In this document: positions 25,486-36,984 of the stretch, one piece after another
How the letters are laid out: each line of letters opens with the position of its first letter
How positions within the stretch are numbered: the first letter of the stretch is position 1
Assembly (NCBI GenBank): GCA_009869945.1
Contig: WIXG01000003.1
Span: 62,001 to 126,000, forward strand
Source of the DNA: Mesaphorura yosii
Lineage: Eukaryota; Arthropoda; Collembola; Poduromorpha; Tullbergiidae
Direction: 5' to 3'
DNA: 64,000 nucleotides
Translations under genes and position numbers: made by a program
The notes under the pieces: generated by a model
What the model saw: only the letters and a program-made list of their open reading frames with translations
What the model was told of the DNA's origin: nothing
Databases searched by the model: none

Positions 25486-26673
25486 TTAGACCTCCGCCAG
25501 TGCCAGTGAAGGGCTGGCGTAAGAGCGGACCAAGCAGATTTCCGCGTCACACATGTCACATCGTTGGGAGCCGATTGCATTGATGTACGTACACTGCTGA
25601 CAGTGACGAAGAGGATCCTCTTCGAGTTCAAGCATACTTTCGTCTTCACTGTTGGGTGTCTCACAAATCCCACATCTACCCGTGCCTGGAGTGTTCTTGT
25701 AGGTACACACCAAGCACGCCCAGGTTGCAGGCTCCTCTATCTCGATATCCTGCATCGTTTGATTAGCGAGATTTGTATAAGCAGGCTGGGCGAGGGCGAT
25801 ACTTCTTCTTCCGATACGTTTTCTGGTTACAGCTGCAGGGCTGCCAGCGTCGCCTTCAGCAGGAAGATTGGCAGCAGCACGAAGGGCGACGGGTGGAATG
25901 TTCCTGAATTATGCAGAGCAAGCAAATTAACTCAATTAATATGCACGATAATTTATATAGTGCCATACTTACACCAACTCTAGCAGATCCGCAGCCTCGT
26001 CATTTTCAGTTCCTCGAAGAATGTTAATTAATGCTACAAACTGAAGTCCGTTGATACGACTCAGAGAACAGAAAAGAAGCAAATGCTTGAGGAAAGAGTC
26101 TCCTTTTGTCGCATTCTGGTCAACCTGCATACAATAGGATAAAATGAATTATGCGTTTGCAGAAGCAACTGCGGTTTTCAACTGTTTATAAAACCGATAA
26201 ATGCGTACAATATTATCTTTTTCTTCAAGTCGCAGTACGCCATGTTGAACGAGTTCGATTAGGACTTGATTAAAATTCTGCAGGAGGCTGGCCAGATAGT
26301 AAAGATTTTTCTTAACCACTTCATCTGTCGAATATGGCTCTGCTGCTGGTGCAACTGTCGCAGGTGCATGTCTTGCTTTAGCTTGAGCGGACGACCCTGG
26401 CATTTCAGGGGCGGATTCAGCTTCAGCTTGCTCATCTTCTTGCCTCGTCAAGGCTGTCTTTGTGTACAATGGAACTGTTAACCGAAGCTTCAAGTCGTCG
26501 TGCACCTTTCCAATGTTCGTGTCCTTCAAAATGTCAGCAGCCAGCATAACTCTTTCAACCACTCCAATTCCATCGAACAATGTGTCGTCCAGATTTTCTG
26601 CGTCGGCGCCATTGTCGGTTACATTCGGAGGTGCAGTGATTTCTGGGGTTTTGGCTACTGCACCTGTGGCCAT
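25486..26673 (-). CDS. Protein with two RanBP2/NZF-type zinc fingers, 344 aa
   Basis: Exons are 26209-26673, 25973-26124 and 25486-25903, phases consistent. The first donor (gtacgc) was chosen because it joins two helical segments in frame; reading through would stop at SANA. The N-terminal 160 residues have conserved-looking helices (GVVERVMLAADILKDTNIG, then LYYLASLLQNFNQVLIELVQ). The second exon continues with SFLKHLLLFCSLSRINGLQF. The C terminus has two NZF fingers: WACLVCTYKNTPGTGRCGIC and CQQCTYINAIGSQRCDMC. Fingers with this W/C-x2-CT-Y/F-N pattern often bind ubiquitin or RNA. I do not recognise the whole protein. A ubiquitin-linked role is only an inference from the fingers. Confidence 0.75.
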
Positions 26674-27183
26674 TTCTTTTCTTATGAGCCTTGCTTATAA
26701 GCCTGAAGAATGAAATTGCTTACAAGCAAATTGGAACTTGTAATATCGAAAATCCGAGTAGCACTGACACTGGCACAAGAACTAAATGATTTGATAGAAG
26801 TGAAATGTGAAATCGACAGGATGCTGATGCTTAAGTGTCTACACGCGGGAAATTGCATTGAATTCACTGAATGGAACTCGCCTAGAAACTGACGTCCTTC
26901 AAAACGAAATGAATAAATTATAGCTGGAACAAACACGAAAAAATGAACTCCGGGTACTATGGACAACACATTTCAAGGCTTTCAAGATCGACTACTTTTA
27001 TTGACTAAGAGGAACGTGTCGTGGCGGATTGTATAAATTACGGTTGTATTCATATCATCGCGCATAACATTATTTGCATATACGTCTTCTTTCGTAATCA
27101 AAGAATTTACATTGGTTTGTACTGAGCTAATTCTAATTCTAATGGTGAGCACAACTCCGACTATAAATAAATATCCTTCCGAG
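26674..27183. other. Short intergenic region with polyadenylation signal
   Basis: This region separates the zinc-finger gene start from the J protein stop. A minus-strand AATAAA is at 26997-27002. Confidence 0.5.
26997..27002 (-). terminator. AATAAA polyadenylation signal (J protein gene)
   Basis: Reverse-strand AATAAA about 180 bp past the stop of the DNAJC30-like gene. Confidence 0.45.
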
Positions 27184-27783
27184 TCAAGACTTTTTAGAAG
27201 GTTTATCGTGTGGATTTTCTCTAGTTAAGTAATAAAGCGTCAAAGCAAGACAGGCCAGCGTCATGAACATACCAAATTTACTATCTTTTTCACTTTTTTT
27301 GAATGCCATGTCTCTCATATGCAGGGCTTTTCGACGATTGTCGCGATCCATCGTGCGTGTGTAATGGTCGCGGGTCCACTTGTCGTAATAAGTGGTGTCC
27401 ATGAATCTTCTATCCTTTTCATCTGCTTGTGATACGCCTTTTCTGAAGCGCTCCAGATCCTCATGTTTAATGTCGAAGCCTTGCTCGCGGTGCACTGGTC
27501 GAGTGGAGTCGGGTCTGCCAAGAACTCCACTGTCGTACAATCGCCGTAGTTTCCTGTTTCCCAAAACTTCGTACGCTGCTGTAATTTCTCTGAATTTTGT
27601 TTCATCTCCCTCTGGTTTATCGGGGTGGTACAGAAGTGATAGCTTGTAGTAAGCTTGCTTGATTTCTTGATTACTAGCTTTGGGAGTTAAATTAAGTATA
27701 TCGTAGTGGTTGCGACTGCTTCGATGAATTTCTCTTCTGAGAGTAAGACAGGTGGAGAAGTGCCGCAGACATTCGCCAAGCAT
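27184..27783 (-). CDS. DNAJC30: Mitochondrial J-domain protein, DNAJC30-like, 199 aa
   Basis: Single-exon co-chaperone. I chose the ATG at 27783 because the protein then starts MLGECLRHFSTCLTLRREIH, a basic, hydroxyl-rich, acid-poor leader typical of mitochondrial import. An in-frame ATG 69 bp upstream (27852) is the alternative. The J domain runs from about residue 26 to 88 with the HPD motif in LLYHPDKPEGD and ends LRRLYDSG. A single membrane segment (GMFMTLACLALTLYYLT) lies near the C terminus, followed by a lysine-rich tail. J domain near the N terminus plus one C-terminal membrane helix and a length near 220 aa match DNAJC30, an inner-membrane protein linked to ATP synthase and complex I repair. 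Assignment to that orthologue is by architecture. Confidence 0.75.
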   Translation of the reverse strand: MLGECLRHFSTCLTLRREIHRSSRNHYDILNLTPKASNQEIKQAYYKLSLLYHPDKPEGDETKFREITAAYEVLGNRKLRRLYDSGVLGRPDSTRPVHREQGFDIKHEDLERFRKGVSQADEKDRRFMDTTYYDKWTRDHYTRTMDRDNRRKALHMRDMAFKKSEKDSKFGMFMTLACLALTLYYLTRENPHDKPSKKS

Positions 27784-27852
27784 GTCAATGATATCACAGC
27801 CCAATGAGCCCAAGTAGTACTGATGGGCTTCATTGATGGAACCTGTATACAT

Positions 27853-28288
27853 GAGAAATCCTTAATTCTAAATCTTCTTATTTCTCTAATGTCTAGTGCA
27901 TACTAATTTAACTAACATACCTCATAAGAGACTTTAGTATTCAACTAAATACGGTGATAAATTCTTCTATCCCAATTCGATCTGGTTCACAATGGGCCTG
28001 ATTCTACCCGTCAATAGCTCAGGCCATCAGACGTACCACACACCAAATCTACAAATATCAGATAGAACTGGCACTACAGTGGACTTGGAGATTCGCTGGT
28101 GTTTGAGATGTACCCTTTAACGGTCTACCCGAGAGAATACAATGGAAATTGTACTTAATATGGAAAAACATGAACAGCACCGTCTTATCTCTTGACTAGC
28201 GCACAGTTAATGCAAGGATATTAATTATTAGCAAAGAGAAATTAGGTCAATTTCGTGGAGACTGAGGAATCACTTGATTCGGCCAAGT
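27853..28288. other. Intergenic, no supported gene
   Basis: This lies upstream of the J protein gene. No gene or motif was recognised. Confidence 0.4.
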
Positions 28289-28543
28289 TCACGTTTCGAT
28301 TCGAAAAGACTCTTCCCGGGGTTGAGTTGGACTGTTTCGCTGTTTGTTGGTGATTCCCCAATTTTCGTTTGCTTGCGTTGCACTGTTTTTCGATTGATAT
28401 AACTGTTCAAGCGATATGACCGCAGCTCGTTTGTTTGATGTTCCGCTGCCTGCTCCGATAACCGATAACCACGAGACCCAGCCCAGCCCAGCCAAGAGCA
28501 CCAGGAAGGGTCGGGCGGCAATCGTGTTTTGCTTCATTGCCAT
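28289..28543 (-). CDS. Possible small secreted protein, 84 aa (weak)
   Basis: The ATG at 28543 opens a frame with a basic start and a long hydrophobic run (IAARPFLVLLAGLGWVSWLS), which resembles a signal peptide. A Lys-Arg pair follows (GTSNKRAAVISLEQ), then a polar tail without cysteines. It starts about 60 bp beyond the polyadenylation signal of the neuropeptide gene. There is no family match and no second line of evidence, so a chance ORF is quite possible. Confidence 0.25.
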   Translation of the reverse strand: MAMKQNTIAARPFLVLLAGLGWVSWLSVIGAGSGTSNKRAAVISLEQLYQSKNSATQANENWGITNKQRNSPTQPREESFRIET

Positions 28544-28605
28544 TTTTCCTGACAATTCCCAGGTAGCAGGCACACGAGACGACGTGTGAATTGTGAATCA
28601 AGACT

Positions 28606-28611
28606 TTTATT
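28606..28611 (-). terminator. AATAAA polyadenylation signal (neuropeptide gene)
   Basis: Reverse-strand AATAAA about 270 bp past the stop of the NPLP1-like gene. Confidence 0.5.
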
Positions 28612-28877
28612 CAAATTCAATAGCATAACGCAATTAAAGTTAAAACAATAAAGTATTTAAGACATCGAATCACACTTTTACATAATCTAGTAATTTTATA
28701 ACACTTAAAATAAGAACAGTAAGAGGATTGAACAAGTAACATTGGATTGCTGACTGCTGTCGTTGTTGAGTAACTGAAACTACTCGCTCGCTACTCTTGA
28801 ATATCATTTTGAGACACAAAACTGTAATGGGTCAACGGATGACCTCTCACGCCACGCTGCATTGCATTGCTCTGAAT

Positions 28878-29714
28878 TTAACTATCCTCAAATCGACCAC
28901 CTTGAAAGTCTCCATCGAACAAATCCCGCTTGTTATTTTGAGATCTCAGTCGCCCAAACCTGGCCGCAGCCCCGATGTGTCTCTTGTCCCATTGTGGCTG
29001 CTGTGAGTCAACGCTGCCACGGAATTGACGAGGAAACCAACCGCCGCGTGCGAGTGAGCCTGAAATGTTCAGCATAGAAATATTAAATTACTAAATTAAA
29101 TTATCAGGATGAGTTGCAGGTGTGATGGTTTTAATATTATGTTCATATGTGGAAAAGGAAAGGACATTCATTTAATTAAAATTCTAAATTCAAGGTTTTA
29201 CCGAGAAATCTTTTCTTCATTTGTGGAATCCCAAAGCCCGATTGCGCCTTTTTGAATTAGAAAATAAGAATTCGATTTTATAATCTCATTATTACACTTG
29301 CCACATTGCGTTGCATTAAACTAATGGTAATCAAGTCACCTTGTGTTCGGCGAACCTAGCAAATGGACTCCAGGATGAAGTTCGCACGAACCGTCCAAAA
29401 GTCGCGTCGTCGTCACCAAACCCAATATCACTTCTATGACTTCGTAATCCTGTCAGCCCTGACAGTCGCGACTTCGAAGAAGCCAGAGCGCCCAGGTGTC
29501 TCTTCATTGCATCGAGACCGGTGTCCGTCACGTCTGGGTTGAAGTTGCCCCAGTTGCCGTCCATTTCAAAGCCGAGACCGGCCTCATCATAGTCTGGATT
29601 GTAGTAGTCTTCGGGTACGCAGCTTACAAGACCGAACTGTATAAATGCAAATGCAAAAGAAAAGAAACGATATTGAATTAGAAAATGACTGAAATTGAAA
29701 ATATTCATCATCAT
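28878..29714 (-). CDS. Nplp1: Neuropeptide precursor, NPLP1-like, 200 aa
   Basis: Exons are 29340-29714, a 46-nt exon at 29202-29247, and 28878-29059; phases agree (603 nt). The N terminus is hydrophobic (FFSFAFAFIQFGLVSC) and can act as a signal peptide, but a pyrimidine tract with CAG at its end means the true signal exon could lie upstream. Dibasic sites release peptides that begin with related motifs: KR-HLGALASS, KKR-FLGSLARGGWFPRQ and KR-HIGAAARFGRLRSQNN. The [N/H/F][I/L]G[S/A]LA start after KR is the signature of arthropod NPLP1 precursors. The small exon supplies a further spacer, AQSGFGIPQM, and the KKRFLG start. An acidic spacer (VPEDYYNPDYDEAG) precedes the first peptide, as in other members. 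It should be secreted from neurons or endocrine cells. Confidence 0.72.
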
Positions 29715-32700
29715 TCCGGATTACAGGATTCGAAGATTCTGGCGTGATGGCTTCATCATGGGATTAAACTCAGCAGGTGTAATGTTAATAAAAAATGGAT
29801 GAAAGCTGGGAACGAGTCAACGGGTGTTATTCTGTGACTTTCACAACGCTAACAAGCACGCGGTGTTGTGCTGCTCATTTTATTCTGATCGAATTCTCGT
29901 GTACAGGAATCTGATACCTTTAAGATGGAGATTCTTAAGGAATTTCAATTCATATTAGTTTCAATACATATGGCGCTGAAGATTCCACATTTAAAAAGTC
30001 GTCCTTGATAACAGAAATACACAAAATCGTAATTCCCAACAATATTCAAGTGGGTACTCGAGTTTTTCCACCTACGGAGTCTGCGTCCCACGTTAAGTAT
30101 CATTTCTTGCCAAATACGTTCACTTAAAGCCAGTTCCTTTCTTCTTAGATTACCAAAAACTCGAAATCAGCTCATTCAGCATAAAAACGAGGCGTGAGGT
30201 GGGATTCATTCACTTGCAGTCAATGAGCCAGAGTGTGAGAGCTTCTTGACAGCATTCTTGTGCCAAGCACCACAAGCGAAAATCACGGAATAAAGAAATG
30301 TATGGGAGTAAGCACGAGTGAAAATTTTGTAGCAAGTGAATCAATTCCCTCGTGCCTGTTAAATAAACGCATTTTGCTTGTTGCTTGTTGTTCTCAAATT
30401 TCCTATCATATTAAGGTCTTCAAGGCAATAAACGAACGATGGCTTCAATTTCTCATGGTTCAGGCACTTAAGATTCGAGCATCCAATACACTAAAAGCAG
30501 ATGGAAATGAAGCACTTCAAAATAAATGACCACGTATCTTCTTAAGAGCCAAGCCACGCATATTACTTTTACTTAACGCGCTGTCCTTATGTAAGGAAAG
30601 CAGTAAAAGTCGAGCTGTGCTGGCACACTTCAGTCGTGACTCGTAAGGCTTCATTCTAATTTGGGCCTCATTTGTCAGCGAGCTGTTTGGTCCCTGTAAA
30701 TTTCCGTAAACTCATAAATCTTTGTTACTGCCTCATAATTCCATTTTAAGTTTGAATGTATTCTTCAGGATCACACTGCATGGCTTCTCCAGACCGAGTC
30801 AACGAGTCGACGCTTTCACTTGCATGCCAACCATGGCCTTTGAAGATTTATCTTGCATTCACTCCAACGCTAGCACGCGCGTGGTCGCGAAGCATGCCCG
30901 CCCGCCTCATTTTCTGTCATCAGCTTCAGGGGGCGGACAGCCTGGCCTCTGATACGAATTTATGCTGTTATTGAATCACGAAACCTGTAATTGTCTTGAC
31001 TATTAGACTGACTGTTAAATCCAATAATTCTGCATGCAGTGCAACGTTCGTGTGCTTGTGTGTGTGCGTCATTTCTCATTTGTCATCAGATCTTCCTATC
31101 ATTTACTTGTACTTCAATAACTTCGATTGTACGGATGGTAAGCATGAAGATAAATCGGGCGGGAGCCATTTATTACAGAATGATCACATTAGACTCGTTT
31201 ATCATCGGTCCCGTGCGCTGCGCTCCAAGTACGGTTTCAACATTCTATCAACCGGACTAATTAAGCGTGTGATCGAAATGACTTTGGGGAATCGTCCGCA
31301 AAGCCGTAATTGAGATGAGATCGTTCAGACTGCGGCCACGACATTGTCCTCACAGCGTAGCATATTGTTATTCGTTTATCTTTGTCATTATTCTGTTAGG
31401 TGCCCAAATTCGTAATTTTCTGCTTCACTAGGCTTTCAATAAAACGAGTGGCTGTCGGAAATTCTCCAAGAATGATAACCGTTGCGCCTTGCCCTTGTAC
31501 AAGGTCGAGCGAAGAAAAACATTTCGGTTCGTGGCATCGTTCGGTCAACTGTTATTGGTTATAAAATGTTATGGTCGCGTTCACGATGAATTCGCATGAA
31601 TTGGTGAACTGGGACTTGGGCAACACATTGTGCCTGGTGTGCTCAAGCGAAACTGACCTTCAACGAAATATTCGTCGTTAAAAGAAAAACATCCCATAAA
31701 ATTCCACTCGCTGTTTATCTGTCCAACAAGAATTCGATCATGCAAGGCAAATGTATGGTTATTTTATGGATGGGACATTTGTTTCGCTTTCATGAATCAC
31801 AACACGTCCGATTTTAAGTGCGTGCTCTGCTAGCAAATAGGAGCTTAAACTTTGGAAGCATAACGTACACACTTGATATGTCTGCCTGCAATTTATTCCA
31901 TTCTGGCTCACTTGCCGGAAACTTACACTCAAGAAGATTCAAAATTAATTACAATTCTGAAACCTTATTATTATTGATGAGCTTCGTATGACTGGCAGTA
32001 CCATATTTTCTTTCAGAAAGTTTTGTTCAGTTTAATTTGCTTTTGACGACAAGATTCATTCAAACGTGTCATGAATTGATCGCCTTCATCGTAAGGCGAA
32101 ATTACATGTATAAGCACAACGCCTCCTCTTGTTTGCCACGTAATGCGTATTTAATTCAACCCGAATTGAGCTGTCAACTCTATTTTGAAAGAGTTTTGCG
32201 CAGATATTTCCATATTTCCACGTCACGCCTGCTCGGCGCTGCCAAGTTTTGTTTCGAGTGACACAAAATACGCTCTTTGGGTTTTCTTCGACTGTTAAGA
32301 TTCTAAGTATGACTCAAATTCGATCAGCCGTGCTAAATTTTTGATTGTGCACGTCATTGGTCGTTCCAAGTAGTAATTTCGTAGAGTAAATAAAGTGCAT
32401 GAATTGAAACCTGCAGGTGAATGTTTGCTCTTTTAATGAAAAATGTCCCGACCCGACCCAACGCCTAATTGCAATGTGAATTTCCCAATACTCTCAAATC
32501 CTAATCACACGTCAGCCCACGCCAAGCCAAAAGGGCTAATGACGCTAATGAAAGGCTCTCAGGAATGGCAGCGATTTCGATTTTATGTAGCGTGTGACCA
32601 GTGACGCATAACCGAATGACCACTTATCAGTAAGAAACGTTTGGTATTTGCACTTAGCACTTTGTTGTAACGTTGCGTGGGCGTAAGGCGCGGCGTAAAG

Positions 32701-34767
32701 AATAAGTTACTGGAATTCGCAAATAAAGGTTGATTTTGTGAAACGTGAAAGGAAACGGAACTCGTGCGTTCAGATTTAACACGCCCATGTTTTAAGCTGC
32801 AGTTTACGTATAGGCCGACATTCAACAAATGACGTGTTTCATGGCAGGGCGACCTTTCTCCCACTTGCTTCTGGCTTCTTGCTTCCTACAAAACAAAGAC
32901 AAGCCGAGAGTCTCTTCTCCGAGTTTTGCAAGACGGGAAAACAAATGAGTAATCCTCTTCTTCGCTAATCAGCGGCTTACAATGAAGCAAGCGCACTATT
33001 ATTATTATTAGTTGAAGTTAGTAACGGTAAGAATGAATGCAATAAAGTCTAATTCACGTAGTATGACTCTCAGACAAACTTGAGACAAAGACAACGAAAA
33101 CGAAACGCACACCGCTTAATTTTTAAGAAAATCGTGCTGAAATCGAGTAAGTAAACAACAGTTAACTTCGATCAATCGTTAGCATAAATTACCTGTTGAA
33201 GAAGCACGGATGAAAGAAGGAAAGCGATGCTTCCAAGTGAAAGTCGTTGAAAGCTGGAAAAACCTGTTTCACTGAAGATTCCCATGGCTGTCCCTGTCAC
33301 TTTCTTTGCTAGATTCTGGCTACAGGAAGTGTTGGATTTTTTGGGTCACAGTGAAAGTAGAAAGTAAATTGTAACCTCAACGTGGCGGGCGTTAATGCGG
33401 AGCTTTATTTATTATAAAACGTCGCACTAAGAAGCTTATGCCTATGCCGTCCTGTCTACCGTACTGACACTGCTAGCAAGTTACTTTCTCTGCTCTGTGG
33501 TTGTGAGCCTTGAGCGTGAAATGTGTCTATTGTTCTTGCTCCTGTCGCGCTTGGAGAAATGACTGGAATTCAGCAACAAGTCTTCTTTTTACTACCCGTC
33601 CAGTTCTAGTCTAGTGAAAGCCGAATCATGAACCTCGAGGGATGCGACGATGCGCTGGCTGTTACTCTTTTCTTTCTCAGAACCACATAAGGTAATGCAG
33701 TGTATTCTCGCGGGGTACGGAACGGGACAGGAATGTGTTTAGAAAAGAAAATGCAAGGAAGATGAGAAGCTGGCTTGGAAAAATAGCGAATATAATTTTC
33801 AGGTTTGTCCCGCTTTGCTCATTTCGTTTAGCCCGGTTTATTTACGGTGGCTGAATCGTGGTTCAGGATTGTGAATTGCCGCGAGTGGTTCGCTTGATTT
33901 CACATTTAATGGTTTTTCTCTTCTCTTTCCTCAAGCCCAGGCCGTAATTATTTATCTTCGCCTCCATCTTTTCCTAGCACAATTCCTGGAACATTGCGGT
34001 AAAATACTGAATGCATTTATTTGTGTTCAAGCCAACCTACCTACTAACGAGTGAGCAGTCACATTTATAAGACTATTTTTGTTTTATTGAGGTCGTAACA
34101 TCGCCCTGTCTTCCTATCCTGATTGCGAATAAGCCGAACAGCAGCAGCACATTACACTACTCTTTATTGGCCTACTTATCAAATAGTAAATATTACGCTA
34201 GTGCTAATGATAGGATGTTGACCCTTTGCAAGGATAAGACATGAACTTCTGAATTACACATGCTAGGAATTGTCTTTTTACTCATAGCATGTGTGGCTAC
34301 GATACACGCGAGGATTTCGGAAATCACATGTTCATCTGTTTTTGCCTGTAGCCGTTGCGTTGCGAAAAAATATTCAATAGTAGACTGATCTTTGAATTTG
34401 CGAATTCTAATAATGCCCGACCCATCCCAGGGCCAGCATGCATTGCATGAAACATCTGTCAGAGTCATAAACTTTATTATGGCCACAGTGCCACTGCAAT
34501 ACAGCGAAGCAGTCAATCAGTTGAAGTCCCACGTAATTCCAGTACTGGTTACAGCCGCCGTCTTGCCCAGTTTCTACGGTAAATGTAAAGTACACAGTTC
34601 GCTAGCAACGCGTAAAAAAACTGGGATGAAGGCTATCGGAATACCAATTACGGTCGTAAATTCTATCGAAGCTGCCTTTCTCAATTTATCTGTGCCCTTT
34701 GTATGCAAGTCATTGCGAGAACAACTGAATTTCTCATTATTATTAACCCTTATCGAAAATAGCTTCG
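29715..34767. other. 5 kb stretch without a supported gene
   Basis: This is the upstream region of the neuropeptide gene and of the coiled-coil gene. Open frames at 30722-30974 (+), 31039-31313 (+), 34193-34516 (-) and 34392-34793 (+) have no recognised domain. A short ATT run occurs at 32997-33010. An upstream signal-peptide exon for the neuropeptide gene could be hidden here. Confidence 0.45.
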
Positions 34768-36369
34768 ATGGCCAGCACCGATTGTTCAGGTGACCCTGGA
34801 CTCGACCAAATCAGTGGCGAAATGACAAAGAAAACGACAAGCGAGCAAGAAAGTGCACGAAGACGCAGTATGCCGGATAGCTCCAACTCCAAACGCCAAT
34901 CAAATAGTTCACTGTCCCATTCCAGATATTCAGTGCACGCTGTAATGACACCACATGCTTCACAGGTTCAACCTGAAGCATTACTTAATACGGGGTTTGA
35001 CAGAGAAAGCATGAGAGCACCTTCTAATATCCATTTTCAGACTGCCGAGCAACGCCCAGATGAAAGACTGATTAAGAATCAGTACAAGGCACAACTACAG
35101 AGGCAAATTGATGAACGAAGACGACTGAAGGAAGAACGGCAAAGTTTAGAGAAGCAAGAAGAAGAAATGTTGCAGAAACGAGTCGAGGAAGAACGGAACA
35201 AAATGGTTCTCGAGCAAAAAGAAGAACTTGAACGTAGACGCCTGCGAGTACACCTCAAATTGTCACTCGTACTAATTTTGGCTACCAACTTGCAAAAATC
35301 CATGCCTTTGCCCTTGACTTTAGGACGAAGTGATCAAGCAACGAGAAGAATTGACGCTCAAACACATCGAAGCTTCTCGTCGTAAAGTCGAAGAGGAGCG
35401 GAGAAAGCGAATTGAGGAAAAACGAAAGTCTGCGACATCCGACGATCATGAACTGGCGAAAAATGTAGTAATCTGTAGCAGCAGCTTCTCTACAGAGTTT
35501 GACATGGGGGACTCACCAGTTGAGGCGCCAGGCTGGAAAAGTCGGTCAGCATATTCCAACCCACACGGCAAGTGAAACTTCTTGAATAATAACTAATGAG
35601 CAATCAGACGACGAGGCGAACCGGGTGGTTTTGTTTTGGTTTTTAGATGAGCAAGTTATCAAACCGAATACGATCGATTTCGAGAAACTGCTGGAGAACA
35701 AACTCAAAGCGGACGGGAAATACGAATCTGAAGCAAATGCAGAACACGAACAAGGAGAATATGACGACGAAGAAACTGGTTGTGACTGCGATGGCGATGG
35801 TGACGACAATTCATTTTCGACGTACTACAAGAGAAGAGACGCCGACGCCAAGTCTGGCCTGGACGACGAAGATGGTGTTACAGACAACGACTGTAAGAGC
35901 CCCTTAACATTTGACTCGGTGTCAGCTTTAGTTTCTGCCTGGCTGCCTCAAATAATTGCTTCATTCTGTTTCTGTATTCATAACATCGTCAGCAACCTCG
36001 TGTGTGTCAGCATCAACGCCACCACCCACCGCCACTGTCGTCAAATGCAAAAACTGTTCTTGTTCGTGCCTGGCGCGCGATCCCGAAACCACGAGCAAGA
36101 GCAAGAAGTACTCCACTTCAGCTGCAGATGTTCGTGCTCAGACATTTCTGCGGAAATTGAAAGATGTTCTGGCTCAAGAGGAGGAACGGATGAGAACGAT
36201 AATTAACAAAAGAGCAGCCGTAGTTCCGTGGGGCTCAGATTCGGTGTCGGCGTCAGAGCACTCAGAAGCTGAAGCGGGAACAGGCACCAAGGAGACGGAG
36301 CTAATTTGCGATTGCAGTTTAACTGAAGAGCTTCTGTCCTCCTCCGAGTCTGATGCAATGTTGACCTGA
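34768..36369 (+). CDS. Coiled-coil protein, possibly centrosomal/ciliary (CCDC66/CSPP1-like), 448 aa
   Basis: Exons are 34768-35247, 35324-35567, 35647-35892 and 35993-36369 (1347 nt, phases consistent). The second intron starts GCAAGT rather than GT and ends TAG; only this GC-AG junction gives an in-frame join. The N-terminal 100 residues are disordered and basic. A long charged coiled coil follows (IKNQYKAQLQRQIDERRR through VEEERRKRIEEKRK, about residues 110-200). After that come an acidic segment (DDEETGCDCDGDGDD), a cysteine-rich patch (KCKNCSCSC) and a last short helix (TFLRKLKDVLAQEEERM). Repeats of the type YKxQLxxQIxERxRxKEE recall CCDC66 and CSPP1, but coiled coils match loosely, so the family name is tentative. 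Confidence 0.7.
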
Positions 36370-36984
36370 GAGCTCTGCTACGCTATTCATATGTCATCCA
36401 TATCTTGTGCGTATTATCCAATTTAAATATAGTGTGTCTCATTATAAATTCCAACAGAGATCTCCAATTTTCACTCCATCAAAGGAATGATGCTCATGCA
36501 TAACCACTTTCGCAAAGGAGAAAGTCTATAAAAAGAACACTTGTTTCGTGGTCTCGCATATGTTTGTGCGTGAGCGTAGCAAATTGGTGCATTGTCGAAT
36601 GAATGGAAGAAAATGAAATCTCCTGTCTCTTATTAGCCAGAGATTTCTATTTGCTAACTCCGTACTTGACAATGGATATGCCAAGTTAAGCACATCAATC
36701 ATCATATTACCCAACTTCATTTTGATTGGGTAATTGAACTGGACGCGACATACTAAACTTCTGAATGCTGACAACATATACTAATGCAAGTGCTATTTGC
36801 TGGCAAAGGACGTTTAGTCGGTCGGTTGCATTTTGTCAAGAATTTGGCGGACAGGTTTTGTTTTAGCTATGAGGTTTGCCTTTCAACAACGAAGTGATTT
36901 ACGAATTTTTCCAAACGCAATTTAATAATGGCAAGTGATCATTTTATCACGTCATATAAACTTTATTGTGTGTGAGGACACTTA
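36370..36984. other. Convergent intergenic region
   Basis: This holds the 3' UTRs of the coiled-coil gene (+) and CCO-A (-). Apart from the CCO-A AATAAA nothing was recognised. Confidence 0.45.
36962..36967 (-). terminator. AATAAA polyadenylation signal of CCO-A
   Basis: Reverse-strand AATAAA only about 18 bp after the CCO-A stop codon, giving a very short 3' UTR. Confidence 0.5.

Noticed and set aside
34193-34516. Minus-strand 107-codon frame (with SGIIRIRKFKDQSTIEYFFA) preceded by a possible CAG acceptor
   Set aside because: It reads somewhat like a real exon, but no partner exon or family could be found and a plus-strand frame overlaps it. Evidence is too thin for a gene call.
34392-34793. 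Plus-strand 133-codon frame just before the coiled-coil gene
   Set aside because: It overlaps the start of the well-supported coiled-coil gene in another frame and shows no domain.
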